Source of the DNA: Chloroflexi bacterium UBA4730
Lineage (GTDB): Bacteria > Chloroflexota > Limnocylindria > P2-11E
DNA: 64,000 nt
Assembly: GCA_002404155.1 (NCBI GenBank)
Contig: DHJC01000058.1
Location: 13,684 to 77,683, forward strand
Direction: 5' to 3'
Shown here piece after piece: positions 44,040-52,108 of this stretch. The notes beneath the pieces were generated by a model. It saw only the letters and a program-made list of their open reading frames with translations, did no database searches and had not been told where the DNA came from. The first letter of the stretch is position 1; the number at the start of each line of letters is the position of its first letter. The position numbers and the translations under genes were made by a program.

Positions 44040-45359
44040 TCACACTCCGGGCGCAGCCTCGGCACGGGCACGGCTGCGGGACGCGCGCCCGCCGACCCAC
44101 GCGAGGAGGCAGGCGACCGCGCCGCCGACGAACACCGGCGCGACGCCATAGGCGTCTGCGACGGGGCCGACCAGCAGCAGCGGCGCGAAGCTGAATACCG
44201 AGACGAGCATGTTCAGCACGCCGAAGATGCGCCCGCGGATCTCGTCGTGCAGATCCGATTGCAGGCGCGTCATCGACGGTACCGTGATGAACGCGTACGA
44301 CACGCCGAATACGAAGGCGGTGAGGCTCACCAGCCCGACGAAGAACGGGAACCCCGCGGTCGGGCCGGTCGCGCTCCGGAACACCGCCGCGAGCGGCCGC
44401 TCCGCGGCGAGGATCAGGAGCGCGATCGCCGTCACGATGAGGCCTGTCCCAATCGCGCGGTTCGGCGCGAGCCGTCCGCCGATGACGTTCAGTGCCCCGA
44501 GGCCCACCACGACACCGAGCCCCGCCGGGGCGACGAGGACCACGACGTTCTTCTCGCCGAGCCCGAGGACCTCACGCACGAAGCCGGGAGCGAGGGCCCC
44601 AGCGACGGCGACGAGCATGTAGGTCAGAGCGATGTAGACCAGCGACCAGACCACCGGCGGGTGCCTCCGCAGGTACGCGAACGCCTCGCCGACGCCCCCC
44701 AGCGTTTCCGCGATGGCCGCGCCTGCGACTTTCACGCCGAGCCGGTCTGGACGGACGGGCGGCGTCACGCTCGGCACGGTGAGGCAGAGGAGGGCGGCGC
44801 CGAAGAACATCGATGCGATCACGACGAAGAGCGCCAGGTAGCCGGAGATCGCGATGACGACGGGCGCGAGGATGATGAAGCCCACGAGGAAGGCCCCATT
44901 GAACGTGAACGTGAAGAGCGAGTTGGCGACGAGCAGATCGCGCTTCCGGACGATCGCCGGGATCGTCGCCGATTCCGCTGGAACGAAGAACACGGTGATC
45001 GCCGCGACCAGGAAGTTCACGATGTACGCCGCGCTCACGCTCTCACCGAGCACCAGGAGTGGCAGGACCGCCGCCGCGCGCAGGGCATTGGTGATGACGA
45101 GCACGCGCTTCCGATCGGTGCGATCGACGATGACCCCGGCGAAGACGCCGAACACGACGGCCGGGAGGAGGGCCAGCAGGATGAGGATCGACGACGACGT
45201 GTTCGACTTCGTGATCTCGCCAACGAGCACGATGAGCGCGAAGGTCGTCGCGTTCGCGGCGACCTGCGACAGGATCTGGGCGGCCCAGAGGGCCAGGAAC
45301 GCCCGGTTGCGCAGGATGCCGCGCTCGGCCGCATCGCCGAGGGGCTCAGCCGGACCCAC
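44040..45359 (-). CDS. MFS transporter, drug-efflux type
   Basis: This 439-residue integral membrane protein has twelve hydrophobic segments. An N-terminal RNRAFLALWAAQILSQVAANA and a loop VDRTDRKRVLV between helices 2 and 3 are typical of the MFS_3/enterobactin-exporter-like group. GVLNMLVSVFSFAPLLLVGP is near the end. It likely exports a toxic or signalling compound using the proton gradient; the substrate is unknown. The GTG at 45357-45359 is 5 bp from the DUF951 stop; the longer frame is antisense to that gene. It may share the transcript of the ABC genes. Confidence 0.85.
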   Translation of the reverse strand: MGPAEPLGDAAERGILRNRAFLALWAAQILSQVAANATTFALIVLVGEITKSNTSSSILILLALLPAVVFGVFAGVIVDRTDRKRVLVITNALRAAAVLPLLVLGESVSAAYIVNFLVAAITVFFVPAESATIPAIVRKRDLLVANSLFTFTFNGAFLVGFIILAPVVIAISGYLALFVVIASMFFGAALLCLTVPSVTPPVRPDRLGVKVAGAAIAETLGGVGEAFAYLRRHPPVVWSLVYIALTYMLVAVAGALAPGFVREVLGLGEKNVVVLVAPAGLGVVVGLGALNVIGGRLAPNRAIGTGLIVTAIALLILAAERPLAAVFRSATGPTAGFPFFVGLVSLTAFVFGVSYAFITVPSMTRLQSDLHDEIRGRIFGVLNMLVSVFSFAPLLLVGPVADAYGVAPVFVGGAVACLLAWVGGRASRSRARAEAAPGV

Positions 45360-45363
45360 GTCC

Positions 45364-45579
45364 CTACTCGGCTGGCGCCAGAGGGCCGCGCTCGACGAAC
45401 CGCTTGATGTCGCGCTCGAGTTCGCTCCGGCCGATGAGGACGCGCCGCGCGCAGCAGGTACAGCGCACGCCGATGTCCGCGCCGAGCCGCACGACGCGCC
45501 AGGTGTCGCCGCCGCACGGGTGCTGCTTTCGCAGCACGACGACGTCATCGAGGTACAGCGGCAGCGGCGGCTTCGGCAT
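45364..45579 (-). CDS. DUF951 protein
   Basis: A 71-residue protein with the DUF951 pattern: YLDDVVVLRKQHPCGGDTW, then RVVRLGADIGVRCTCCARRV and a basic helix (LERDIKRFVERG). The HPCG and CTCC cysteines probably bind zinc. The family is small, widespread in Firmicutes and Chloroflexota, and unstudied as far as I know. The start is ATG at 45577-45579, directly preceded by a GTCTCCTCATGCC-type leader. It precedes the MFS gene by 4 bp and may be co-transcribed. Confidence 0.85.
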   Translation of the reverse strand: MPKPPLPLYLDDVVVLRKQHPCGGDTWRVVRLGADIGVRCTCCARRVLIGRSELERDIKRFVERGPLAPAE

Positions 45580-45605
45580 GAGGAGACGCAGTCTAGGAGG
45601 GGCGC

Positions 45606-46259
45606 TCAGCGCTGAACCGCTACCGCCGGCAGGTCGAGCGTCGTTTCTTTCGTCACGGTGAAGCGCGTCTTCGGATAGATCAGCTCGAACTGCCCCTCGA
45701 TCCCGCCGGTCCTCGTGATCGCGACCTGCATCACGTCGGACGCGCCGATGGCCTTGACCGTCCACGGTCCGTTGAGCTGCTTGCCGTCGAGGAGGATCGC
45801 GCGCTCGGGGCCCGGGCCGTACCACGAGTGCGGGCTGACGCGCACGTCGTTCACGGAGATGGCCTCGGCGCCCGCGTTGCGCAGCTCGTTCGTGAGATCA
45901 CTCATCGCGCGATCGTCGAAGGTGCCGTCGATCGTCACGGAGATCCCCTGGCCCCGGGCCGGGCTCACCGCCGCGAACACCCTGAGCTGGTCGATCTCGC
46001 GCTGGCTCTCGGTCAGCGACCCCTGGCCGTTCGAGACGGAATCCCGGGCGCCGGCCACGCGCAGCCGGAGGTCGAAGATCTCGTCGCGGAGCGAGTTGTT
46101 CCGGTCGGACAGGTTCGCGATGAGCGTCGTGAGCGATGCCGGGGTCTCGAGCTGCAGGCTGCGCGAATAGACATCCTGGGAGCGGAACTGCGTGACCACG
46201 AGGATCCCGAGGAAGAGCGCGATCGCCGTCGCGGCGATGCCGCCCGCGTTCGACCTCAT
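45606..46259 (-). CDS. DUF881 family protein
   Basis: The 217-residue protein has one N-terminal membrane helix (GIAATAIALFLGILVV), a coiled coil (residues 45-90, LIANLSDRNNSLRDEIFDL), and the DUF881 domain (GQGISVTIDG, LTNELRNAGAEAISVNDVRV). The domain faces the outside of the membrane. In many bacteria DUF881 genes occur next to division or sporulation genes, but the role is unknown. It follows a paralogue with a 4-bp overlap (ATGA at 46256-46259). Confidence 0.85.
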   Translation of the reverse strand: MRSNAGGIAATAIALFLGILVVTQFRSQDVYSRSLQLETPASLTTLIANLSDRNNSLRDEIFDLRLRVAGARDSVSNGQGSLTESQREIDQLRVFAAVSPARGQGISVTIDGTFDDRAMSDLTNELRNAGAEAISVNDVRVSPHSWYGPGPERAILLDGKQLNGPWTVKAIGASDVMQVAITRTGGIEGQFELIYPKTRFTVTKETTLDLPAVAVQR

Positions 46260-47005
46260 TGCGGGGAGGCGATGCGGACGGTCAGCGCGCCGTCGTAGGC
46301 CGGCACGTTGATCGCATTCGCGCGCGTGACCCGGAAGCCGAGGCCCTGCACGTCGCGGCGGGCCTTGATGTCCCGGAGCTGATTTGGGTCGTCGAACGCG
46401 CCGAGCACGCTGTTTTGCGGTCCGATCACCGCGATGTTGAACGGTGGCGAGAGCAGCGTTCCGTTCACCATGATCGTCGAGCCGACGCAATACACGCTTG
46501 TGCTCGACACGACGCGCTGCGCGTTGACCGAGATGGCCTGCGCGCCGCCGCGCCACGCGGTGTTCAGGATGTCGGTGAGGTCGGTCGAGTGGCAGATGGC
46601 CTGGTCGAGGTTGGTCGCGCCGGCCGCGACGGTGTGCGAGTCGTCGAGCTGCACCACCACGCCATCGCCCGTGACCGCGGTCAACCCGGCCTGGGCCTTG
46701 AGCTCGTCGATCCGCTTCTGGAGCTCGCTCGCCGCGCCGCTCTGGGTCGCGGCGTTCGATTGGATCTGGTCGAGCTGCGTCCGGAGGTCTTGGAGCTGGA
46801 CCTTGAGATCGTTCTGCTCCTTCTGGAGCGCGAACGCGGCGTCGGTGAGCGGCGTGTTGTAGCGGACGGCGATCGAGCTCCGCTCCGGCTGTCCCTGCCA
46901 CTGCGCCGCGACGAGGAAGCCGAACAGCATGGCCGGCAGCAGCAGAGCGACCCCGTGCTTCAGCCGCTGGCGGCGTGGGTCCGAGCTCGCCGCGATGGCC
47001 GTCAC
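46256..47005 (-). CDS. DUF881 family protein, paralogue
   Basis: This 249-residue protein has the same plan as its neighbour: a membrane helix (HGVALLLPAMLFGFLVAA), a coiled coil (LQKEQNDLKVQLQDLRTQLD) and a DUF881 domain (GVVVQLDDSHTVAAGATNLD, LNTAWRGGAQAISVNAQRVV). The tandem suggests duplication; the two might form a hetero-oligomer at the membrane. The start is GTG 47003-47005, which overlaps the stop of the phosphotransferase remnant (GTGA). Confidence 0.85.
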   Translation of the reverse strand: MTAIAASSDPRRQRLKHGVALLLPAMLFGFLVAAQWQGQPERSSIAVRYNTPLTDAAFALQKEQNDLKVQLQDLRTQLDQIQSNAATQSGAASELQKRIDELKAQAGLTAVTGDGVVVQLDDSHTVAAGATNLDQAICHSTDLTDILNTAWRGGAQAISVNAQRVVSSTSVYCVGSTIMVNGTLLSPPFNIAVIGPQNSVLGAFDDPNQLRDIKARRDVQGLGFRVTRANAINVPAYDGALTVRIASPQ

Positions 47006-47357
47006 GCCTCCAGTGTCACACGCGCCAGGGGCCGGTCGATGGTCGCTCGCTCGGTTGCCGTGCCGTACCGGTCTCTCTTGCGCCACGCCGCCACCGCCGG
47101 GAGCACCACCGCGAACCCCGCATCGGCCGCGGCGTCCCGGAAGGCGTCGAGGAACCGCGCTCGCATGAACCGTCCAGCCTCTCCAGGATGAGATCGGCGC
47201 CGGTCGCGTCGTAGAGCGTCGGCACCCGGTCGCCGCGCGCGGCGTAGGGGAGGAGCGCCGCCTGCTTCGTGGCGGGGCGGCCGGCCTTATGGCGGCGCAG
47301 CATCCGGCAGTCCCCCAAGTCGAAGACGTCGGCGTCGCGCCGATCGCGATGAGTCAC
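47002..47357 (-). pseudogene. aminoglycoside phosphotransferase-family remnant
   Basis: The first part (MLRRHKAGRPATKQAALLPY, GDRVPTLYDATGADLILERL) matches the N-lobe of APH-type kinases, with the ERLDG end of the hinge. A short segment in another frame then reads MRARFLDAFRDAAADAG...VLPAVAAWRKRDR, the C-terminal helix of the same family. The catalytic HxDxxxxN loop and the DFG-like Asp motif, roughly 130 residues, are gone. So this is a deletion pseudogene, not a kinase. It may still be transcribed, since its stop overlaps the DUF881 start. Confidence 0.6.
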
Positions 47358-47468
47358 ATGTGACGGCCCTCCGGGCCGTGAGTCTGTGTCCGTCCACCTG
47401 CTCGGCTCGCTATCGCTCGCTTCGCGTGGACGGCAGCCCCAGAATTGGCTTTACCAATTCTGGGGCTG
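47353..47468. repeat. stack of inverted repeats leading into tRNA-Arg
   Basis: Four palindromes occur in 116 bp. GTCACATGTGAC lies at 47353-47364. ACGGCCC/GGGCCGT lies at 47363-47369 and 47373-47379. CCGTCCAC/GTGGACGG lies at 47390-47397 and 47426-47433. A perfect 15-bp pair, CAGCCCCAGAATTGG/CCAATTCTGGGGCTG, lies at 47434-47448 and 47454-47468 with loop CTTTA. The last right arm covers the first seven bases of the tRNA-Arg acceptor stem. They could be terminators of the tRNA leader, processing signals, or remains of mobile elements. Confidence 0.8.
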
Positions 47469-47534
47469 TAGCTCAGCGGATAGAGCGCCGCCGTCCTAAG
47501 GCGGGCGTCGTGGGTTCGATTCCCACCAGCCCCT
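47462..47534 (+). tRNA. tRNA-Arg(CCT)
   Basis: Acceptor stem GGGGCTG/CAGCCCC with discriminator T. The D arm contains AGCTCAGCGGATAGAGC. The anticodon arm is CCGCC-GTCCTAA-GGCGG, giving anticodon CCT, and the T arm includes GGGTTCGATTCCC. Length is 73 nt. CCA is not encoded. The gene stands just upstream of a stack of serine-recombinase elements, and its 3' end (47522-47534) is the proposed attachment site. Confidence 0.95.
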
Positions 47535-47535
47535 C
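47522..47535 (+). repeat. proposed attachment site at the tRNA-Arg 3' end (copy 1)
   Basis: The 14 bases CCCACCAGCCCCTC, covering the tRNA-Arg T-arm and acceptor 3' strand, recur exactly at 55084-55097. A related form (CCCACCAACCCTC) is at 63338-63350. Each copy lies at the 3' end of a large serine-recombinase gene or remnant. This is what repeated integration into the same tRNA site would leave. Confidence 0.6.
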
Positions 47536-47571
47536 TCGTGACACACCGCGCGCCCTGAGCGAAGTCTCCAG

Positions 47572-49062
47572 TTAATCAAGCCAGCCCGGACGCGGCGTCG
47601 CTGAGACGAGCATCCCGCCGTCTAGCTCCACTGCCGAGAAGATCGTGTCGAGGACCCGACGTTTCTGCTGTGCGGACATCGCCGGCCAGTCGTCGACGAG
47701 CGTCCTGATCTGGTCGCCGGCGACGATGACCGGCGCGACCTTCACGTCCTCGAGTTCCGCGAGCTCGTCGACGATCTTGTCGCGGCGGCGCAGGTAGGTC
47801 TCTCGATCGAGGTCGCCGAGCTCATAGAGATCCTTCAGCCGGATGAGCCGCTGCTCCGCGCTGCGGCGGCGCTCTTCGACGGAGCGCAGCGGCCTCGTGG
47901 CCTGCTTGCCCCGCAAGATCGCGCTACCGAATTCCTTGCGGAACGCGGCCGGGAGCTCGATCGCCTCGAGCCATTCGCGCATCTGAGTCTCGACCGCCCC
48001 TTGCGGGGCCTTCGGCTGGTCGCACCCGGTCGAGCCATAGCGCCGTCGGCAGGTGTAGTAGTCCCACGACGAGCCGCCGGACTTCGAGCTGGTCGACCCG
48101 TGGACCGGAGAGCCGCATCGCTTGCAGCGCAGGAGTCCGGTGAGCGCGAAACGCGAGTCCTTCCGTAGGTGATTGGACCGCTGACGGCCATTGCGCCCGC
48201 GGATCGCGGCTCAGGCGGCCCACGTCTCCTCATCGATGATCGCGGCGAACCGTGCGGCGACCCCGCGATCATCGACGTTACGACGAGGCCGGTAGACGAC
48301 GCGGCCGGCGTAGCGGGTGTTCGCGAGGATGTCGGTGAGCGCGTCGGCGACGAACACGGTGGCGTGTGGCCGCCCGTTGCGGTGCCGACCGTCGAAGTTC
48401 GGCGGGCGGTGGCCGTTTTCGTTGAGCCAGCTCGCGAGATTGCGGTACGAGTACTTCCCAGTCGCGTACTCGCGGAAGATCGTCTGGACCACGCGAGCCG
48501 CAGGCTCGTCGATGACCACTTCCCCATCGACCCGCCTGTAGCCGAACGGGAGCGGCCCGATGGCCCCGCCGTCGCGCGCGAGCTGCTCGAGGTTCGCGAC
48601 GAGCCGCTCGCTGGTGAGCTCGCGCTCGAATTGCGCAAGCACGGCTAGGAAGCCGACGAAGGCCCGCCCCGACGCGGTGGCTGTGTCGATGGACTCTTTC
48701 GCCGAGACGAACGCCACGCCGAGCTCGTGCATCTCCTCGAGGAGCATGTACAGGTCGGGGACGCTGCGACCGAGCCGGGACATCGACCACACCGCGACCG
48801 CTGCGACGTCCGGCTGCTCCATGCGCTCGCGGAGCCGCTCGAGTCCCGGCCGCGCGGTGTTCTTGCCCGAGCGGTGCAGATCCTCGAAGACTTCGACCTT
48901 CAGGCCGCGCAGCGTCGGCAGCGCCTTGACCTGTTCGATCTGGGTGCGCGGTGACAGGGCGCGCAGGTGTGCATCCGCGCCGTCCTCGCGGAGCCGTTCG
49001 CGGTCGCCGCGATCGAGCCGCGAGACGCGGACGTAGATCAATGCCGTCGTGCGCTGAGTCAT
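47572..49062 (-). pseudogene. large serine recombinase/integrase (unit A), interrupted by one in-frame TGA
   Basis: From 49062 the frame reads a complete large serine recombinase: catalytic domain (ALIYVRVSRLDRG with the Ser, KVEVFEDLHRSGKNTARPGL, VWSMSRLGRSV, LAQFERELTSERL) and recombinase domain (GPLPFGYRRVDG, WLNENGHRPPN). It stops at TGA 48211-48213 after DEETWAA. The same frame continues with no other stop through a zinc ribbon (GLLRCKRCGSPVHG, YYTCRRRYGSTGC), a coiled coil and DDWPAMSAQQKRRVLDTIF to 47572. So 496 codons are intact apart from one nonsense codon. It would catalyse site-specific integration; unless TGA is read through, it is dead. Confidence 0.8.
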
Positions 49063-49664
49063 CGTCGACCTCCTCGTTTCCGCAAAGGCTTAGGTGTCGG
49101 CCGCTTCAGGAAGCCGCCTGCCTCTGCGCGCTTGAGCGCATATCGGATCGCCTGGTCGCTTCGGCCGCGCAGCTTCGCCAGCGCCTTCGTGGGCGCTTCC
49201 GGGTGTGCTTTTCGCGCCTCTCGGTACTGGCGAGCGAGGGTGCGGAGATCGTCGGGCGTGAAACCCGTGCGGCCAGGACGGACGAGCGGACGCTCGACGG
49301 GGAGGCGGCCCACCCAACCACCGATCAAGCCATTCGGCAGTTTGAGTTCGCCAGGGAGGAGAGGCATCGCATGGACGAGGTCAGCGATGATCTCCTGCAG
49401 AGGAAACCGCGCCTGAGTCGCGCTAACGCGGCCGACCGTATCTCCTGGTATTTCGTCGATTCCCATCGCGAAGGCCGTGCAGGTGACGTAGCCGGCCTCG
49501 TCACGTTCGAGACGCAACAGGAGCGACGGACCGGTGGTCGGCGAAACCCTGTACCAGTGGGCCGAGTCCGCGGCGCGCGCCATCACATCTCTGATTTCAG
49601 GCAGCGTGAGGAGTCTCGCGTCGTCCCCGGCCGCTATCCATCGGGAGTGCGCTGTTCCAGCCAT
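49059..49664 (-). CDS. hypothetical protein coupled to the serine recombinase
   Basis: The 201-residue protein has an N-terminal domain with Leu-rich helices and strands (LLLRLERDEAGYVTCTAFAM). Its C-terminal basic helix-turn-helix-like region (RPGRTGFTPDDLRTLARQYR, DQAIRYALKRAEAGGFLKR) suggests DNA binding. RPGR-type proteins of this layout frequently precede recombinases in actinobacterial and chloroflexal elements. It overlaps the recombinase start by 4 bp (ATGA at 49059-49062), so it may be a recombination directionality factor or regulator. Confidence 0.55.
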   Translation of the reverse strand: MAGTAHSRWIAAGDDARLLTLPEIRDVMARAADSAHWYRVSPTTGPSLLLRLERDEAGYVTCTAFAMGIDEIPGDTVGRVSATQARFPLQEIIADLVHAMPLLPGELKLPNGLIGGWVGRLPVERPLVRPGRTGFTPDDLRTLARQYREARKAHPEAPTKALAKLRGRSDQAIRYALKRAEAGGFLKRPTPKPLRKRGGRR

Positions 49665-49811
49665 GTACCAGCAATGTAGCCCTGACGGCGGGATACCACA
49701 AGGCGTGCAGGCCCATACGGTTATCCCGGCAGGAGTTGATGAGGGGTCCAGTTTCGTCTGCAGGGGTTCGTTCTAGTTCCATAGCAGTAACCCTCGGTGT
49801 TGACTCGGATC

Positions 49812-50042
49812 ATGCGTACAGCACTGATCCGTCAGGTCCGCGCCCAGCGTCGGATGCCGTCACCGGCCCTCGCCCGTGCGATCCGCGAGGCCGCCGGTGT
49901 TTCGCAGGGACGCATCGCCGAGGAGCTCGGCGTCGATCGCGTCACGGTCACGCGCTGGGAGACTGGCCTACGCCGGCCGCGTGGCGAGCGCGCCAGTGCC
50001 TACGCGGAGCTTCTGAGCCAGCTCAAACGGGCCGTCGAGTGA
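49812..50042 (+). CDS. XRE-family helix-turn-helix regulator
   Basis: The 76-residue protein has a short basic N-terminus and a complete HTH: LARAIREAAGVSQGRIAEELG, DRVTVTRWETGLRRPRGERA. The size and position, divergent from the recombinase cassette, suggest an immunity or excision repressor of unit A. A GTG at 49797 would add five residues. Its TGA overlaps the next small CDS (GTGA at 50039-50042). Confidence 0.75.
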   Translation: MRTALIRQVRAQRRMPSPALARAIREAAGVSQGRIAEELGVDRVTVTRWETGLRRPRGERASAYAELLSQLKRAVE

Positions 50043-50203
50043 CGGCCGCGTGCCTGCACCCCCACGTCCTCGCGACAGCGTGCGTCCTTGCCGCGATCCG
50101 GCTTGAGCTTACGAAGACGCGCCCGGTCGCTGCTACCGAGCGCGTCGCCGAGGAGGTCGGCCGCGATGATCATCACATCGCAGCGAACCCGACCCGAGTC
50201 TAG
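50039..50203 (+). CDS. small hypothetical protein, 54 aa
   Basis: A GTG overlaps the stop of the regulator. The 54-residue protein is helical with a Val/Ala/Leu-rich first half and an Arg/Glu/Asp-rich end (RPVAATERVAEEVGRDDHH). Its coupling to the XRE gene is the main reason to accept it. No family is recognised. Confidence 0.4.
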   Translation: MTAACLHPHVLATACVLAAIRLELTKTRPVAATERVAEEVGRDDHHIAANPTRV

Positions 50204-50232
50204 CGCTGAGCGTCGGCCGTGAGGGCGATGCG

Positions 50233-50478
50233 ATGACCCGCTGGTACGCGTGTCCCGAGCCCGACTGCCACGAGGTCGTGATGTGGCTCGGCCACGTCCG
50301 CTACGCGATCGGGTTGACCGACCTCGAGCCGCGGTGGATGTGCGCGGCTTGCCTCGAGCGGCTACAGGCCGCCGAGGCGAGCTACAGCGCCGGCTACGCA
50401 TTCGCGGCAGCTGACTGCGTGTGGGCGATCTCGGTCCTGGCCGAGAAGGGCCAACGTCTCGCGGTCGGCTCCGCGTGA
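50233..50478 (+). CDS. small putative zinc-binding protein, 81 aa
   Basis: ATG 50233 follows GAGGGCGATGCG. The protein has two Cys pairs (YACPEPDCHEV and RWMCAACLERL), arranged like a zinc ribbon, and a helical, Ala-rich C-terminus. Small proteins of this kind occur in phage genomes. No family is named. Its TGA overlaps the GTG of the next frame (50475). Confidence 0.5.
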   Translation: MTRWYACPEPDCHEVVMWLGHVRYAIGLTDLEPRWMCAACLERLQAAEASYSAGYAFAAADCVWAISVLAEKGQRLAVGSA

Positions 50479-50640
50479 CGCCCGTCGAGTTCGATCCCGA
50501 CGTCTATGCCCGCGCGCATGGCGAAGAGCCGTCTCCTGACGTCGCACGTCCCGCGCGACGGATCTACACGCTCGCCGAGCTCGCGAACCTCCACGGCGAC
50601 GGCCGGCGGCCTTGCGTCGGGTGGCGCGTCGATCTTCTCC
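50475..50640 (+). pseudogene. N-terminal fragment of an unknown protein, cut by a deletion
   Basis: From GTG 50475 the frame reads VTPVEFDPDVYARAHGEEP and then a YTLAELANLHGDG stretch, which looks coding. Near 50620-50647 protein-like coding moves to another frame, where the capsid C-terminus starts. I read this as a fusion point between a truncated early gene and a truncated capsid gene. Function unknown. Confidence 0.35.
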
Positions 50641-50646
50641 TCGGGG

Positions 50647-51351
50647 TTCGTCGGTGGGTGGGCGAGCGAGACGCCGGCCTTTGCCGATGTCGATCCCGTG
50701 TTCGGGCTGTTCGATATCTCGGTCAAGAAGCTGCGCACGGCCACGCGCCTCGGTGTGGATTTTGTCAGCGACTCGCTCCCCGACGTGCTCGCCTTCTTGT
50801 CGCGCTCGGGCGGCACGAACCTCGCACTCGTTGAAGATCAAGGCTTCCTCATCGGCGACGGTGGGTCACTCCAGCTGCGCGGGCTCCTCAACAGCGGGAT
50901 CACGACCGTCGATCTCGAGGGCTCGACGTCGAACACGATCTCGAACACGACGAGCGCCGCGGGCTCAGCGCCGAAGCTCCGGACGCTCTGCTACGGCCTG
51001 CCGTCGCAGTACGCGGCTCGGGCAAGCTGGATCACGAAGCGCACCGTCGAGGGCAGCATCCGCGCGCTCGTCGACAACTCGAACCGCCCCCTCTTCGAGG
51101 AAGAGGAGGAGGGCACGCTGCTCCAGAAGCCGATCGCCAACTCGGATTTCATGCCGCCTGATGGCACCGACACGAACAAGGTGGCGTTGTTCGGCGACCT
51201 GTCCGCGTACGTGATTGCTCAGAGGGTTCAGATCAGCGTCACCATCCTCAACGAGCGTTTCCGTGACGTGGATCAGCTTGGCATCATCATACGCGAGCGC
51301 GTCGGCGGCGGGCTCTATAACGAGGACGCCCTACGGATTGGCGTCGTATGA
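50647..51351 (+). pseudogene. HK97-type phage major capsid protein, C-terminal fragment
   Basis: The frame contains the C-terminal two thirds of an HK97-fold capsid protein: VKKLRTATRLGVDFVSDSL, EDQGFLIGDGGSLQLRGLLN (the E-loop/insertion-type region), ASWITKRTVEGSIRALVDNS, PIANSDFMPP, NKVALFGDLSAYVIAQR and a typical final YNEDALRIGVV. The N-terminal delta/scaffold region and about 150 residues are missing. It cannot form normal capsids alone. The protease gene follows with a 4-bp overlap, the reverse of the usual order. Confidence 0.75.
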
Positions 51352-51953
51352 GCGAGTCCGTCCTCGCGACCGAGTTCGAGCTCAAGGCCGTTGACACGTC
51401 GGAGCGCACGATCTCGGGATACGCGAGCGTCACCGGAAACGTCGACGCAGTGGGAGACGTCATCGAGCCCGGCGCGTTCCGGCGAACCGTCGCGGAGCAC
51501 GCGGCGACGGGTTTCAAGAATCTCCCCGTCTACATCGGCCATCAGCATGCCTCGCTTCCGGTGGGAATGCCGATCACGGTCGCCGAGGACGCGATCGGGT
51601 TGTTCACGAAAAATCGGATCCACGCGACCACCGCCGGCAATGACTTGCTCGCGGTCGCGCGCGAGCGGATGGCCGCCGGCCAGCCGCTGGGGATGTCGAT
51701 CGGTTACAAGGCGAACCCGTCGAGCATCAAGTGGACGACGAAGGGCGGTCAGACGGTCCGTCAGATCGGCGAGCTCGATCTAGCGGAACTCTCGTACACG
51801 GCGATGCCCGCGAACGGATCAGCGCGCGTCCTATCGGTCAAGGCGACGAGCGACGCTCAATGGGGGAGTCAGTACGCGGCCGTTCAGCGCTTCTTCGACG
51901 ACGATGTGCGAACGACGCTCGCGCTCGTGCAGGCCGACGAGCTGTTCCGATGA
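51348..51953 (+). CDS. HK97-family prohead protease
   Basis: The 201-residue protein has the U35 protease pattern: ISGYASVTGNVDAVGDVIEPGAF, then VYIGHQHASLPVG with the catalytic His, and QPLGMSIGYKA with the catalytic Ser. The C-terminal ELDLAELSYTAMPAN is also typical. It would mature the capsid precursor during prohead assembly. It overlaps the capsid fragment by 4 bp and the next small CDS by 4 bp. It looks intact although its substrate gene is truncated. Confidence 0.85.
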   Translation: MSESVLATEFELKAVDTSERTISGYASVTGNVDAVGDVIEPGAFRRTVAEHAATGFKNLPVYIGHQHASLPVGMPITVAEDAIGLFTKNRIHATTAGNDLLAVARERMAAGQPLGMSIGYKANPSSIKWTTKGGQTVRQIGELDLAELSYTAMPANGSARVLSVKATSDAQWGSQYAAVQRFFDDDVRTTLALVQADELFR

Positions 51954-52108
51954 CCTCGTCAAATCCGACCCCTCGTGCTCGGCGGGAGGGCGTGCTCATC
52001 GCCCTCCCGCCACAGATCGCTGAGCTCGCGGACGCCGCGCTCGCGCCGCTCTACGAGCGGTGCCGGCCGCGACACCATGTAGTCGCCGACGTGGTTCCTC
52101 GCGGGTGA
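51950..52108 (+). CDS. small hypothetical protein, 52 aa
   Basis: The ATG overlaps the stop of the protease (ATGA at 51950-51953). The 52-residue product has a basic head, a helix (EGVLIALPPQIAELADAAL) and a His/Val-rich tail. It may be a real small phage gene or its truncated start. The frame runs into the tape-measure remnant region on another frame. Confidence 0.4.
   Translation: MTSSNPTPRARREGVLIALPPQIAELADAALAPLYERCRPRHHVVADVVPRG

Noticed and set aside
30012..45825. Long open frames on the opposite strand of the nuo, ABC and MFS genes
   Set aside because: They are rich in Arg, Ala, Gly and Pro, have no motifs and mirror the codon structure of real genes; this is normal in GC-rich DNA.
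48211..48213. TGA as a sense codon (recoded genetic code)
   Set aside because: Many clear genes here end in TGA with overlapping starts (for example at 20479, 25383 and 42163), so the standard code is used.
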